64,000 nt of DNA from Stercorarius parasiticus (lineage: Eukaryota > Chordata > Aves > Charadriiformes > Stercorariidae), in the NCBI GenBank assembly GCA_013396915.1, contig VWZL01000686.1, forward strand, positions 286,143 through 350,142, read 5' to 3'. A program made the translations under genes and the position numbers. The notes beneath the pieces were generated by a model. The model searched no databases. It was given only the letters and a program-made list of their open reading frames with translations, and was not told the DNA's origin. Every line of letters begins with the position of its first letter. The stretch's first letter is position 1. Shown here in pieces: positions 26,800 to 39,200 of this stretch.

Positions 26800-29700
26800 G
26801 CCAGAGGCAACTCTAGGCAGGGAATCCAGCTGAGTCAGATCAGCAATTTGTGGTTTGACCCTTTACCCACAAGCTCACAAACCACAAGACTTTATTTATT
26901 TGTTAATAGAGATCATAAATTAGCTGTACCAAACCTGCCTCCTCACAATGAGATCATACATTTGCTTTAATTAGGGTCAAAGCAATAAGAAAATAAGAAG
27001 AAAAAAAATCTGAAGCCCCTCCCCCAAGCTTGCTAACAAAACCAGAAACGCCAAGTACAAAATGCCATTAAAAATGTTTTGTTTTCGATGCAGCTCCACC
27101 TTTTGACACAACTGTCTTTGCATCCACATCTGCATTCAAAAAGCAAGATCCTTTATCCAGCTATACCTGAGCCAGGTAGTCAATTCTTGCAGTCTCTTCC
27201 TCAGGCCCTGATGCACATACTCCATGGACTTGTATTGCTCACTCCATCAAGTCTGTTTATTTACTAGTAATCTTCTCATTATTGATGGCTTTTTGCTTAA
27301 TCTCAACACTGCAAAGAGTGCAGCAGCCCTGACTTGTGAATTATTAAAAGATAAGGGGAGCTTTAGCATTTCCTATCAGAAATCTCACCTATGGCTCATT
27401 CTTTATGATAGAAAGACCATTAGCAGCAACTTCACCTCCTCATTCCCAGTGCTTTCAGCTGGGATCAACACGTTGCCTCTGTGCTATATTCTGGCTGCCC
27501 AGCAGCACTACCCGTGACAATTAGGCATTAGCAGGGACTAAAGGAAGAGAGCCCTGGCTCCTTTACCAGCTGCCAGGAGGGCTGGTTCTGTGCCAAAGAC
27601 ACTAGAAGAGAAACAACTTGTAGGCAGACTCCATGGGTGACCTTAAATGAGTTGCTGGGTCAAGATCTTTGCAGTACTGAGACTCCCAACTTCTCCCTGA
27701 AATCAGCATTAAAATGTGATCTGCTCTTGTAATCAATGAAAGGAACAACCTTCCCTTTCTCTGCCACGTATCTTTAGCCTGCCAGTTCTCCAGGTGGCAG
27801 GACTGGCTCCACCAGTTTGCATGGTAAGCAGCAAAATGGAGTCCCTGCCTTGATTTGAAACTCTGAAATGCAAAGCTGTCCATCCATCCACTACCTGTAG
27901 CCACACCTGCATTTACTACCAGGAACCAAACATTTGCCGCATTCTTCTGGAAAACACTGATAACTCCTAATTATTGTCATCAGTCTCCCACTACCCCCCC
28001 CAAAACGGGAATGAAACTGGAGACGAAGGTGGAGCAGCCACAGTCATTTAAAACAGGTATTTACTGTACTGTCTTTTCACATTAAACATGAGGTTACAGG
28101 CTATGACAACATGGAACGGTCACACAAACAGCACCAGAAAGAGGTGCAATTGGTTCTTTAACTGTGTTTTTTTCTCTATTTGATTTAAGGTCAGGGATTA
28201 GCAAGGGGAGAGGTAACATGCAGGGCAAGAGTCTTGGTTTTGATTTACTGGCACTGTAGAACCCTGTTCAACGCATGTAAACTTTTATGAGGGGCAAAGC
28301 CAGCTGGAAGGAGGTGGGGGAATACTATGAACACAGACACTACAACGTTGATCTGCAACGTGACTGACCTTTCAGACCAACTCAGCCAAGACACCAGTTA
28401 CTTGACTGAAAACCTTGAAACTCCACACTTGACTCTTATAAAGGGTGATATTTGCACAGGGTGAAATCCATCTCTCTGAAGAGAGCCAAGACTTAGACAC
28501 CACAGATGGTTCCCTAAGCCTTCAAAGTTTGAATTTGGAGTCTCAGCTTCAAACCGCTCGTCCATACAATGGGGGTGCAATGGAAGAGAACTGCATTCTC
28601 CATCCTGTAATCATCCAGACAACGAAGCAGTGCTCTGTTTGTTCTTATGTTTTGCACTTTATAAGCTGTGTTTCCAATAGAGCACAATGCCATTAAAAAA
28701 ACTCCTTAACGAAATGCAGGGGATTCACAACACCTCTCCCTATGTTTCTAAAGTTGCTCTTCCGATTCAGTCCATGCCTTGCTCCTCATCCAGTTCCTCC
28801 TGTTTTGTCCCAGTAGTGTCATGTTAGATCAAAGCCCCATTGGTACAGCCTGCCCTTCCCATCCTGCTCAGCTGTTAACCTGCAGACTGGCCAAGACACC
28901 TACTTAGCACTGCATTCTGCACCTGGACCAACACATGTATCCTCAGAGGCATGCACTCTTCTGTTCGGATCCCAACAGCTTCCAAACATACAAATCTGCT
29001 TCCTGGTCCACCTGCTCTGGTGCTCTGTCACTGCACGCACAGACCAATCTAATCACAGTCACAGTGGGGCATGGAGCTTCTGCAGCCCTTTTGCAAAAGG
29101 AACTTCCTTGCTGCTGCATCTCATGCCATCCCATCCCCACAGAGTTCCAAGGATGTGAGTGATAACAATTCCCTTCATCTAGCTTGTGATACTGCATGTT
29201 TTAAAAATGGAGATATAATAAATACAGCATTGCTCTGGGGCATGTTGGACCAATGTAACACATACTGTCTATTCTGGGAAACAGAAGAGAAAAAAAAAAA
29301 ATTAATCCCTCTCCTTTCTGGATGTTTCCAGAAATTTTAAGATGCTGTAGTCTAGAATTCAAAGAACATTGTAGGTATCTTTTAAAAATTATTATAAATA
29401 GCAAACAAACCCTTGGTTTCACAAATAACAAAAACACTCTTATCCCATTAAAACAGATAACTGGCTCAACTCCTAAGTTTGGGGTCTCTTCTCCCAGAAG
29501 CAGAGATTAATCCTTGAAAGTGTCTCCTGGACAGAACAACTTTAGGTTGTTTCTCTGTGGTGCATGCTACTTCATTCCTTGAGATTCAGAGCATTTCAGT
29601 TAATTGTCTCTCAGGGTTTTCCTTTTCCCCTTCCTTTATCTTTAAAAAAAAAAAAATCCTAAATGTTGTTACCTGAAAAAATTCCCTAGAAGGTGAGCAA

Positions 29701-30004
29701 TACTTGAGCAGATGAGAACAGTGGAAGGGGGCAGGAGAGAGAAAAAGAGAGGCTGAGCTGGATTTTCCCAGATAGCAACCTGGAGTAGAACCTCATACTG
29801 TCATTCCTTTTTATTTTCCATTTTTCTCTTCTCTGGTATAATAGATAATAACACGGAGCAGCAGGGATAATACACTCGTAGGTGGCTGCTGAATTTTCAA
29901 ATGGTTTCTTACCAATATGTTCTGTGTAGGCAGAGCAGAGACCTGACACTGAGAACTGAAAGCAGATGATGCACCCTTTTTACAGCTGGAAGGTTGCAGA
30001 GCAA

Positions 30005-30135
30005 AACCACTTCATGGGAAATCTTTATTAGTGAATCTTACAAGCTCAATCTTTCAAAAAGGGAACTGAAGATGGCTTAGGCAGCTGTCCAAGAGTGTCA
30101 GCAGATGCTTTTGGTTTTGTTGCCCAGGTGTGTTG
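30005..30135 (-). other. ALG9: ALG9 3' untranslated region (short form, inferred)
   Basis: This stretch lies between the ALG9 stop and the first polyadenylation signal downstream. The exact cleavage point is inferred as 10-25 nt beyond AATAAA. Longer 3' UTRs using later signals, for example AATAAA on the minus strand at 29810-29815, cannot be excluded. Confidence 0.5.
30024..30029 (-). terminator. candidate ALG9 poly(A) signal AATAAA
   Basis: A perfect AATAAA on the minus strand, 107 nt after the stop codon. A G/T-rich stretch (GTGGTTTTGCTCTG) begins about 13 nt downstream, as expected for a functional poly(A) site. Confidence 0.55.
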
Positions 30136-30259
30136 CTAGCCTCCCATTTTTTTCCTGGTTTGCTTCAACCTTCGGGATTTCAGAATAGTATAGTTTGCAT
30201 ACCATGTGTACTGTTCTGAGAGGAGAGGGACGTAGAATGCACGCAGCAGCTTTGAGGAC
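30136..30259 (-). CDS. ALG9: ALG9 exon 15, C-terminus and stop
   Basis: 124 bp of coding sequence. One base completes the split Arg, then 40 codons (residues 528-567) and a TAG stop at 30136-30138. Reads [20 protein letters not shown], then a basic tail [14 protein letters not shown]. Acceptor CTGGTTTCAG. Confidence 0.96.
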
Positions 30260-33200
30260 CTGAAACCAGAAAGGAAAAACAAATCATCCTTAAAGCGTTC
30301 ATTAGCCAGTATGTTCAAAATGATACAAATGAGGCTTTGCAAAAGATTTGCGCTGGTGAGTCAGTGATATGAAGAATGCTAATTGTTCAGGCATACGAAG
30401 CCCAGTCCCATTTTCTCCTTGTCGGTGGGACCAAAGCTGGTTTGTGCCAGCATCACCAGTTTAAGAGCAGCAGTCTGCCCAATTCTTCAGCACACCCACT
30501 ATCCATTCCAGTAGGATTATGGAGGAGAGAGGGCAGGAAGGTGTTGTAATAATTGAAAGAAACTTAGATCCTGGATATCACTGTCCAAAAAGCAGACAGT
30601 ACAGCCCTGTGGGCCTTACGTATCATACAGGCAGGCAGGCCACCTGTTCCTCAGGGCAGCATGCTATGAAGGTGAAAGATAGCAAGGCTGCATTTAGCTC
30701 CTGGCTTGTCCTCTTTTCAATCCAATCTTTCTGGCCGCCTATTCCTTCATACATGTCTGAAGGGCAGACAGCGGCTTTGATGGGCACTGGCATTTTGAAG
30801 TTTTGCTCTTGTGCTGGTCTTCTGTTGAGGGTATTGAATTAAAGAGGGAGGAACTGCTCTAAAGCCTACAATGCAGTTTGCTGCAGGCTGCCAGCGTTCA
30901 TTCCATGCCCTGCTAGTGCTGGGAGCTGGCATTCCACAGCACTTTGCAACAATTGGACCAATAGAGTACTCAAGCATGGAGGGTTTAATGGCTGCATCAA
31001 ATTAGTACCTTTTGTTTGGTTGCTAATTCCTGGAGCTGTGCTAACTGAGTACATTTTAAATGCATGTATTCTCTTACTGAGCAACCTAATAGTAAAATCC
31101 AGGTTTCAATGTGAAGCAGACAAATAAAAGGTCCTGCAGCAGCAGCACTGAACCTTGCTAGAAGCTTCAAAAATTTGAGCAACTTACTGAAACCAGGGCT
31201 GGGGCAGTCATGCTTCCTCAGCATTGAAGCTTATCTCTTTATCTCTTTAAGACCAGCTTGTTGGTAAACTATCAACCCTGGACAGACATGTCTAACTCCA
31301 TCCACATAAAGCTTGGAAAAGCAGCAACAGCACTTGAATTTGATTTGCAGCTTGCCAAGTGTCAGAGATGGTACACAGATCCAGCATGTACTTGCTGGTC
31401 ACTGCAATTCACGCAGCTTTGCTGGTAACACAGCCAAGGTGCTGGACATTCAATTCAAGTCACTTTTTCAGAAGAAAGATGAATTGTGTTTTGTTTGCTT
31501 ATTGTAAGGCAGCACTGGATATCTTTCAAAAATGCAGTCTAAAAAACAATGGCAGGAACTGCCACTGTGAACTGCATCTCCCTGGAGGCTCCCAGGGTTC
31601 TCAGACAGCCTTACTGTAATTCATCTGAGAACAAGCAGCTCCTGATCTCCTGCAGCTTGGAGTAAAAGATCATCCAGGAAAAGACTGGTGATACATACTT
31701 GCATTGGCATAGCACCACTCAGCAGCAGGGTCCAGTTACACAGATGTCATACCACCACAAAGCAAGGTGTTTTTCAGTTGAAACAGTCCCTCTTTAGACA
31801 GACCAAGTGACAGACAAAGCAGTATTCTTCCCTCACTGGAGAGGGGAAACTGAGGCAGAAAGTACCCTCAGAGAGACTGAGCAAGTCTAAATTCCTAAAA
31901 TTTACAAGTCCCAGTTCTAACTGTGAGAGTCTGCATCCTTTCAACATCCAGCGTCTTGTAAGCCTGCTTTTTGCAAATGCTCAGCTTGTGCTTTAGGATA
32001 TAAAAATGCTGATTGCTTCACTTTGAAGAACAAAAAGCTCAGTGATATTACTTAGGCCCTTTACAAATTGTAAAGCACCCAGCAAAGTTCCTAAATAAAA
32101 GAATCACTGGAAATGGTTGCTCTTTGTGAATTCCTGAGGTGCTGGAACCACTGCAACATGTTCTAAGCAGACCCTCTTAGTAGCAAATAACTAGGCAGAA
32201 GATGGTAATCTTGGTGTATTCTGAATAAGGAATGTTTTTTGCAGCTGTCATTTCCTTGTGCCTGGAAATTGGAGGTCAGCCCTCCCTTCAGTCACTAGAA
32301 GCAAAGGCATCCCTTTGAAATGCTTGATTTTCCTCCTCCATTTCTTGTGGCTAAAGAATATCATGTCATTGCTGAACTTATTCTGGCATCTCCTCTTCTG
32401 AGCCTGACAACCCACCATTGCTACTATGGCTGCTCTCTGTGAACGGTGTGGTTTCACTTCAATTCCCTTTTGCAAAGAAAAAGAAAATAAACAAAACCAA
32501 GAAAAAGCAACTGTGTTCAAGCTGCTTGGGATGCTGTTGAAAACAAGGAAAATGAAAAATAAGGTAGACTACCAGCTTGCTTCTACATTGTAAGAAAGGG
32601 ACTGAAACTAGCACAATTCCCCAGAGCTCAGGGTGTGTGGTTGGTTTAAAATGACGTAATCATTGGATTAGCTTTGCGTGGTTTAGCTCAGGGACAGAGA
32701 GGAAGGCAGCACCTTCAGCTGATGGCTAAGGTCCCAAGTATACAGCCTGTAGCACTGAAAATGCTTTCAGTCGCTCAGTCCAGATGTAGAGCTGACAGCA
32801 GTCAGAACAACACCCATTTCACATCCTCCCTTTGACCTGGATGCGTCTATATAGTGACAGCCTGCCCAGGCCAGCACTGTACGACACGGGCACCCAGTAA
32901 TGGTGGATCTGATTGCTGAGCAATGGAACTAAGTGCCTGTGTTCACCCTCAGTGCTGGTGCCTCTTACAGCTCTGCAGAAACACTACTGTCCTGTCCATA
33001 CTTCCTCTTCTTTATACCTTTTGTGAGAAACACTCTGTATACCTTTTACTTGTTGGTATTCTGAAATACAGGCCCAATGCAGCTCACATGGTTGTTCTCA
33101 CATGGTCTTTATGGCATGTGTTCAAGAATGTGCAGGATTCAGCTTTGCTTTCTAGAACAAAAGGATATTCTAGGAGTTGGTAGTAGCAAAAATCTTCTCC

Positions 33201-36200
33201 CAAATAAGCCAGCTCAGTGTAACCATCCTGAGTTTGCAGACAGCCTTAAACTCAGCCTGAGCAATGAAAGTCCTCCACGTGCTCTTAACTTTGCTGGCAA
33301 TTCAGCCCTTATTAGCAGCAGTTTAAATGCGAGTGTTCACTGTTTCACAGTTTATATCAGCAGTGAAACAGGAGGTGAAAATACTGTTGGTAAAAAGAAG
33401 ATCAAAAAAGGAGAGGCAGGAATGACTGATGGAAAAAAACACTGAGGGTGGAAAATGATGAGAAACGCAGAGCTGCTCTTCCCACCACTGGATGTCATAC
33501 AAAATGCCAAGGCACTTGTGACAAATAACAATACAGTGAATTGGTGTATAAAGGCCAGAGGAGACCTCAATAGTGAAGTTCATCCTGCTCTTCAAGGTGA
33601 AATGATGTATTACTCTAACTGTCAAGTCCCCAGGGAGTCCTTGGTTTCCATCAGGTGTTAGCTAGTCAGGCTGCTTGTGCAATAGCAAAATGACTCTTCG
33701 CTAACAAGACTTACAAAGGTGAAAAGGGAACAGTTTACATTGGTTTCAATTACCCAGTCTAAGGACACAGGTTAAAAAAAGGCAACAGAAAATAAAAGAG
33801 GCATCCTAAAAATAATAATGTTTATTTACTCAGAGAATCACATCTCAGATATAAAAACATGAAACCCTGAATATGGCATGGTAAATGGCAGCACCAACAC
33901 AGCTATAAGGTCAACCTTTGTATTAGTTCAGCAGCAACTTTCTTACTGAAAAAAAAACTCAGACTGGACACAAGCACAATGGCTGCGCTCTCTGCTGCCA
34001 GTAACTATACAGCAACAAAGCCCTGGGTGCCTGCTCTCATCGGCAGCCATGAGAGAACCATGGCTCATGACGCACCTACAGCTCAGGAAGTCATGACAGA
34101 GCTTTAAATTCAGACGGCAAACCTTTACCTCCTGTCACCTCGCTTCGTCAGGCTGAGCAATCTCAGACAACAGATGGCACATGGAAGGGGTTGGGATGAC
34201 ACATGACAGTGAATATATATAATGTTCTATTTGCATTCACTTCTAAATTTGTCCCCCAAAGACTGTGAGTGTGTGTAGCCTTAATCAGCACAGAGCTCTC
34301 AAGCAGCACGTTGGTACCAAAATCAAAGCCACAATCACTCCAAGCTGGGTAGCCAAGGGTCTAGTGCAATGCTACTGGAACACTGATGCAGCAAGGCCCT
34401 TTCAGTGGTGAGCTCCAGGCTGGAGCCAGGGAACAGGCAAATTCTGCCCAGCTCTTGCTGTGCTCCAGACATGGGAGATATCCCACATTCCAGGGCGTGT
34501 CTGAATTCTTTTCCAGTTTTATGGTTTCTAGGGGAGCGACTGCTGCAGTGCCCAGAGCAGCTCCCAGTTAGGGTAGAGGTGCACAGTTACCAGGAGGCCC
34601 AGCAGACCTGGAACCACAGTGCTGTTTGGTGCTAAGTGTATTTCTGTATATTACCTATTGGACTTCAGGAGAAAGCAGCTCAACAGTCTTGTTCTACTAA
34701 TGCCAATGGAGGCGCTTCTGGAATGGAAGCAAGAACTGCTAAGTGAGGATGTTCAAGTCCCCCCTCCCAAGCTCATAGATTGACATGGAATGAAAGCAGT
34801 TAGATAAACTTAGTGGTGGGAGTTTCTTCCTAACTGCATCTTGTAACCTGAAATTCTTACCCCAGTGACAGCAGAATTCAGAAAGAAGCATGAGAAGGAA
34901 GAAGAGAAGGGAATGGCAGAGAGAAGAGGCAGGAGGAAGTTGAATCTCTGCCACATGGGCAGGACCTAGTACCTTCTAGCTACTGGCATACACAGGAAGC
35001 TCATGATCAAAGCTTTCTGAAAACCCATTAACGTTTGCACTTCCTCTAGGTGTTAAATTTTGTACCAACCATGCACCTAAGAAGTAATTTAGCTACTTGT
35101 AAAATAAAAGTAGGGAAAACATTTCATGTAACATGGAGGAAAGCACCATTAAAGGGAATGAGACAGTCTCTTATCAAACCGGGGTAATGATATGCTAGAA
35201 CAAGGTGACTGAATTATTAATTTTGCACTAAGAATATTTTTTTTTATGGAAAACCCAAACGTTTGGAGCAAGCAGACAGCTCAGCCTGAAGAGCTGGAAA
35301 ATATGTGCTCCTCAGTGGGAAGCTGTAATATATTTCCCCTTTTCTGTGCCAGATTCAGAGTGCTCAGCCAATATAGAATTAAATGGACCTGGACAAAGCA
35401 GCTTCCTGAGGAGCATAATTAGCTGGTGGCTTGGAGTGCTCTCTAATTCAATTAGCAGCACCATTTATCAGAGCCAGCTGAGATTTACATTTGCACTTGC
35501 TGACGTCAATTTGAGACTCACAGTGAGTCCCAGAAGCCTCCAGTTCAGCAGGAGTGAGCTGAACTGCTGGGGTCATTTATTTTCAAAGAACAAGAGCTGG
35601 AGGTTGCTTTTGGGTGGGGAGGTGTTTGATGGTTTGTTTTTTTTCCCAAATGCTCCTTGCTCTGCAGCCACTGAGCTGCAGACCTCAAATCTACACTGTC
35701 AGCTTCCCTCACAGCTCAGTTCAAAGTGACACTTCTTCTGTTCCTCCTTCCCTTTTATAAAAAAAGCTGCATTTTCATAGTGTTTTTACACTTATTTCAT
35801 AGGTAGCAGAGGACATTTCTAAATCATTGTGTGGAAGCAGGTGCTGGGTTTGAGATATGCATCATTCTGATGAAGTGAGGAGGGGGGAGAAGGTACATGC
35901 TCAGAAATGCGAGCAGCCTGCATCATTATAGGAGTTCTTGATGCATCTTCACTGACTCTACCCACAGACCTGTGTGTCTGACCCTGGGAGGAACTTAGCC
36001 CACACATCTACTAGGTCTGGGATCCTTTCAGCTTACCAATTTCTAGCACCTATCGTGCTGTTACAACTGTGTTACTGCTGCTCTCCTGCAGCTAAACTCC
36101 ACAGAATGATCAGTTTCTCAACTCTAAGAGAGACAGCACTGCCTAGATTTGCTGTCTCAAATTAAAATGAAACAAAAACACATAACTGTTTTTGCTGGGA

Positions 36201-39200
36201 TTTCCATACCTTCTCTGCTATCAGGCCTGCCAACAATTTTTTGGACTATAGAAGTACTTTTTGCATCCCTGAAGCCGTCTCAGGGCATGACTGATGCCCT
36301 CAGAGAACCTTCCAGCTGGATGGCGTGGCAACTCTCAGTGTCCTCCTGAGGGTCTGCAGTGCCCACTCTAGCTGGCTTGGTACTCTATAGACTGGGATAA
36401 GGACAGAAGCAAGCAAAGCAAGGGCTAACTAGCAGCAAGGGAGACTGCTGCAGCCACAGACAGAAAGACACACCAGTAGTACTTGCTTTGCAAATTAGGT
36501 TTTCCGATCTCAACAGAAGGACAATAACTAATGCCTGGATCTGCAGGGTGAGACAGACCCTCACATCTCATTCAGTTGCTAGGCAGATCTGCAATTGCCA
36601 CTAGATAACTCATCTGTCAGCTGACAATCGACTGCAAAACTTGTGTCATTTCCCCTTTTGAGAATTGCTTGAGGCCCGTTACTTTATGCAAGTTGCAACT
36701 CAATCACACTCAGGGAAAAAAACCAAAGCAAACAACACTGTCTTATTTTAGAAATGCTATGACGCATTCAGAGCAAGGAGTTCAACAGACCAATTATGAA
36801 CATTTGCCACGGGAAACCTTTATATGGATGTTGCAGCAAAATGCCAATACTCGGATACAAAACAATGCAAAACCTGTCACTGCTATTATGAAGTTGAAGC
36901 TCCTTACTCTTTCATTCATTGCCAACAAACTCCTAGTGATAAGTAGGGAGCTAACAAACTTTTGGTCCAAATGAGAAACTGCAACACAGGGAGGGTTTAA
37001 GAGACCTGGACAGAGTCATGGGAGCTCCAAGTTACAGCTGAGCCCCTTACTCACTCGTACACCCTACCTCCCCTCCAAGGGCCAAATTACAGAAAGAAAT
37101 TAAAAATATATGTCAAGAATTATGAAGCAGAAATCCAAAAAGAGCCGTTCTGAAATTTCTCTTGCTCATGCTGTTGTGGATGGGCTGGCAAAAGGGGCCT
37201 TGACCTTGTCTGCAGTATCCAATTTTAAATGTGATTCCTTTAAATGACACACTGTCTAAAAACAGGGCAGATCAGACCTTGCATGGTTTGTTCTTTCTGC
37301 TCTTTGCTGTACCACGAGTTGTCTTGGTAAGGAAGCTGTGCCCACAGCTACGCATTTGCCCTGCTAGGCAGGCCATGGTTTCTGGCTTACTCTTCTTCTT
37401 CAGGGATAACAGAGAATCTGTCAGACAAGCAGGGTGACAAGATAGGGAGACACTGCTGGTTCTCTGCATCAGTGATACCCCCAGGTATGTGCCAGATACA
37501 CGCCCTTCTAGTCCTTCACCAGCACTCTGCACTCGAGCTGCCCCACCTGCTGACTGCTGAAGGTTTGCTGAAGGGACAGAGCCCAGCGCTCCAACCGCGG
37601 GAGCTCTGGAGGTACTAACAGCAGGGATGGAAATCAGACCTGCTGCTATGGCAACCTGGCCTCCTCCACTAGTGAAGGCACCACACCTCCCCTCTGCTCC
37701 AGCTGTGAGGCATTGATAAGGAACAGCATGGAGAATTTCCATGCAGCACAAGAACAGGAGCGGAGGAGGCTGGCAGGCGACACTAGCAGGGCTAAGGATC
37801 TGACTGCCTGATCTCCTCTTGGGACATGCTCTGCAAATGCTCTTCTATTCCAGTCTCCCACTAATGCAACAGCATCTTTTGTTAAGGAGGACACAGCAGT
37901 CAGAAAGATCCACCACCTTTAGATAATCTGTTCTAAGGTCTTGGTGAAAGCTTAGCCAGGGAGTATGCTCCCCTTTCCCCAACCCCAGTATTCTGCCTTC
38001 ACATCTCATCGTTACCAGGGTCAGTATGCTCTGAAGTTTCAGGATCTCTCTGTGACTCCCAGCTTCCCACAACAAGCTGCTGCTTCATGGTGAGATACTA
38101 CCTTTGCTACAACAAGCCAAGCTATTACTTCCAGTGGTAACAGCCACACGCACTCTCCCTTCACAAGCCAGACATGAAGGACCACACACAGAAACTGACA
38201 TCTGCATACTGAGTGGGTTATTGGGAGTTTGGCTGCAGGCCTGCAGAGATACTTAGCCAATCGGAAACATACAGCTTGGGAATCTAGCTGGAGTTTAGAT
38301 GATCTAAATGCAACACAAAGTAGCATATATCAAATCAAAATGATTGCACAGGTTTTCACTGCCAAGCTTGGGAACAAGTTACTAGCCTCAGTCTGGCAGG
38401 AAGTACTTTGACAGCATTTCCCCTAGAAGCACAGAGCTGCAATACCACATCTACCTACGTATTCAGCCAAATTCCTGAGAAGCCAGCCAGATATTTATGC
38501 TCAGCAGGACACAGGGATTTAGTTGTAAATAGGGAAATTCCTTAATCCTATCAATTTCCCCTAATAAGAAGGAGGGGAAAAAAGAAGAAAGAAAAATGTC
38601 ATAGAGCGACTCATACAGACACAGCATTTAAGCAATGAAGAGAGCGACAAGGACTGAGCTCAGTACTGAGTTTGGCTCTATCTTAACTCCTCGCACTGAT
38701 TCCAGTCATCACTGCAGCTGCAGTAGGGTCAGTATTGAGATGGTATCAGATGTACACGCACCTTACAAGAAAAATCCCCACCTAAGTTAGGAATGAAAAA
38801 AAAATCCTGGGTGAAAGTGGAGGATTCAAAACACTTGCGTCCATCCTGTGGTAAGGCCTACCATTGCCCACAAAAGGAGCTGATACACTGTGCTTTTGCT
38901 TCCAGACATATGCTGGTTTGTATTCAGCAGGGCAGAGCCTCTAAGGGGATATGAAATGGGTTCAGAAGAGAGAGCAGTGGTATGTCTCTCATGAGCTTTA
39001 ATCAAAAGCTCAGAGGCTATGGGTGGGGCTCAAAGTGCAATAATCCAAAAGGCCTGATGAGACAGACCAACTCCTTCTCTACCAAACACCAGCTAAGTAC
39101 AAGAAAAATGAGCAAGCATGCAAAGAAGCCACGGAGAATCCAGGACATTCTGAAGTAGTCTGTGAGATGTACATCCATACCAGAATAACTCACTTTGCTT

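Larger units (their letters stand above)
24131..30004. other. intergenic DNA downstream of ALG9
   Basis: No coding exon or CpG island recognised. Includes a possible SINE relic at 24.64-24.73 kb and an 11-C run at 26789-26799. Open frames on either strand lack domain motifs and many begin at non-ATG codons. Confidence 0.5.

Noticed and set aside
35346..35729. 127-codon plus-strand open frame over the enhancer candidate
   Set aside because: No family resemblance or promoter; the motif-dense block explains the region better.
37272..37751. 159-codon minus-strand open frame in ALG9 intron 14
   Set aside because: Same strand as ALG9, but the exon 14 to exon 15 join is already in phase and family-consistent. 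The frame has no motif.
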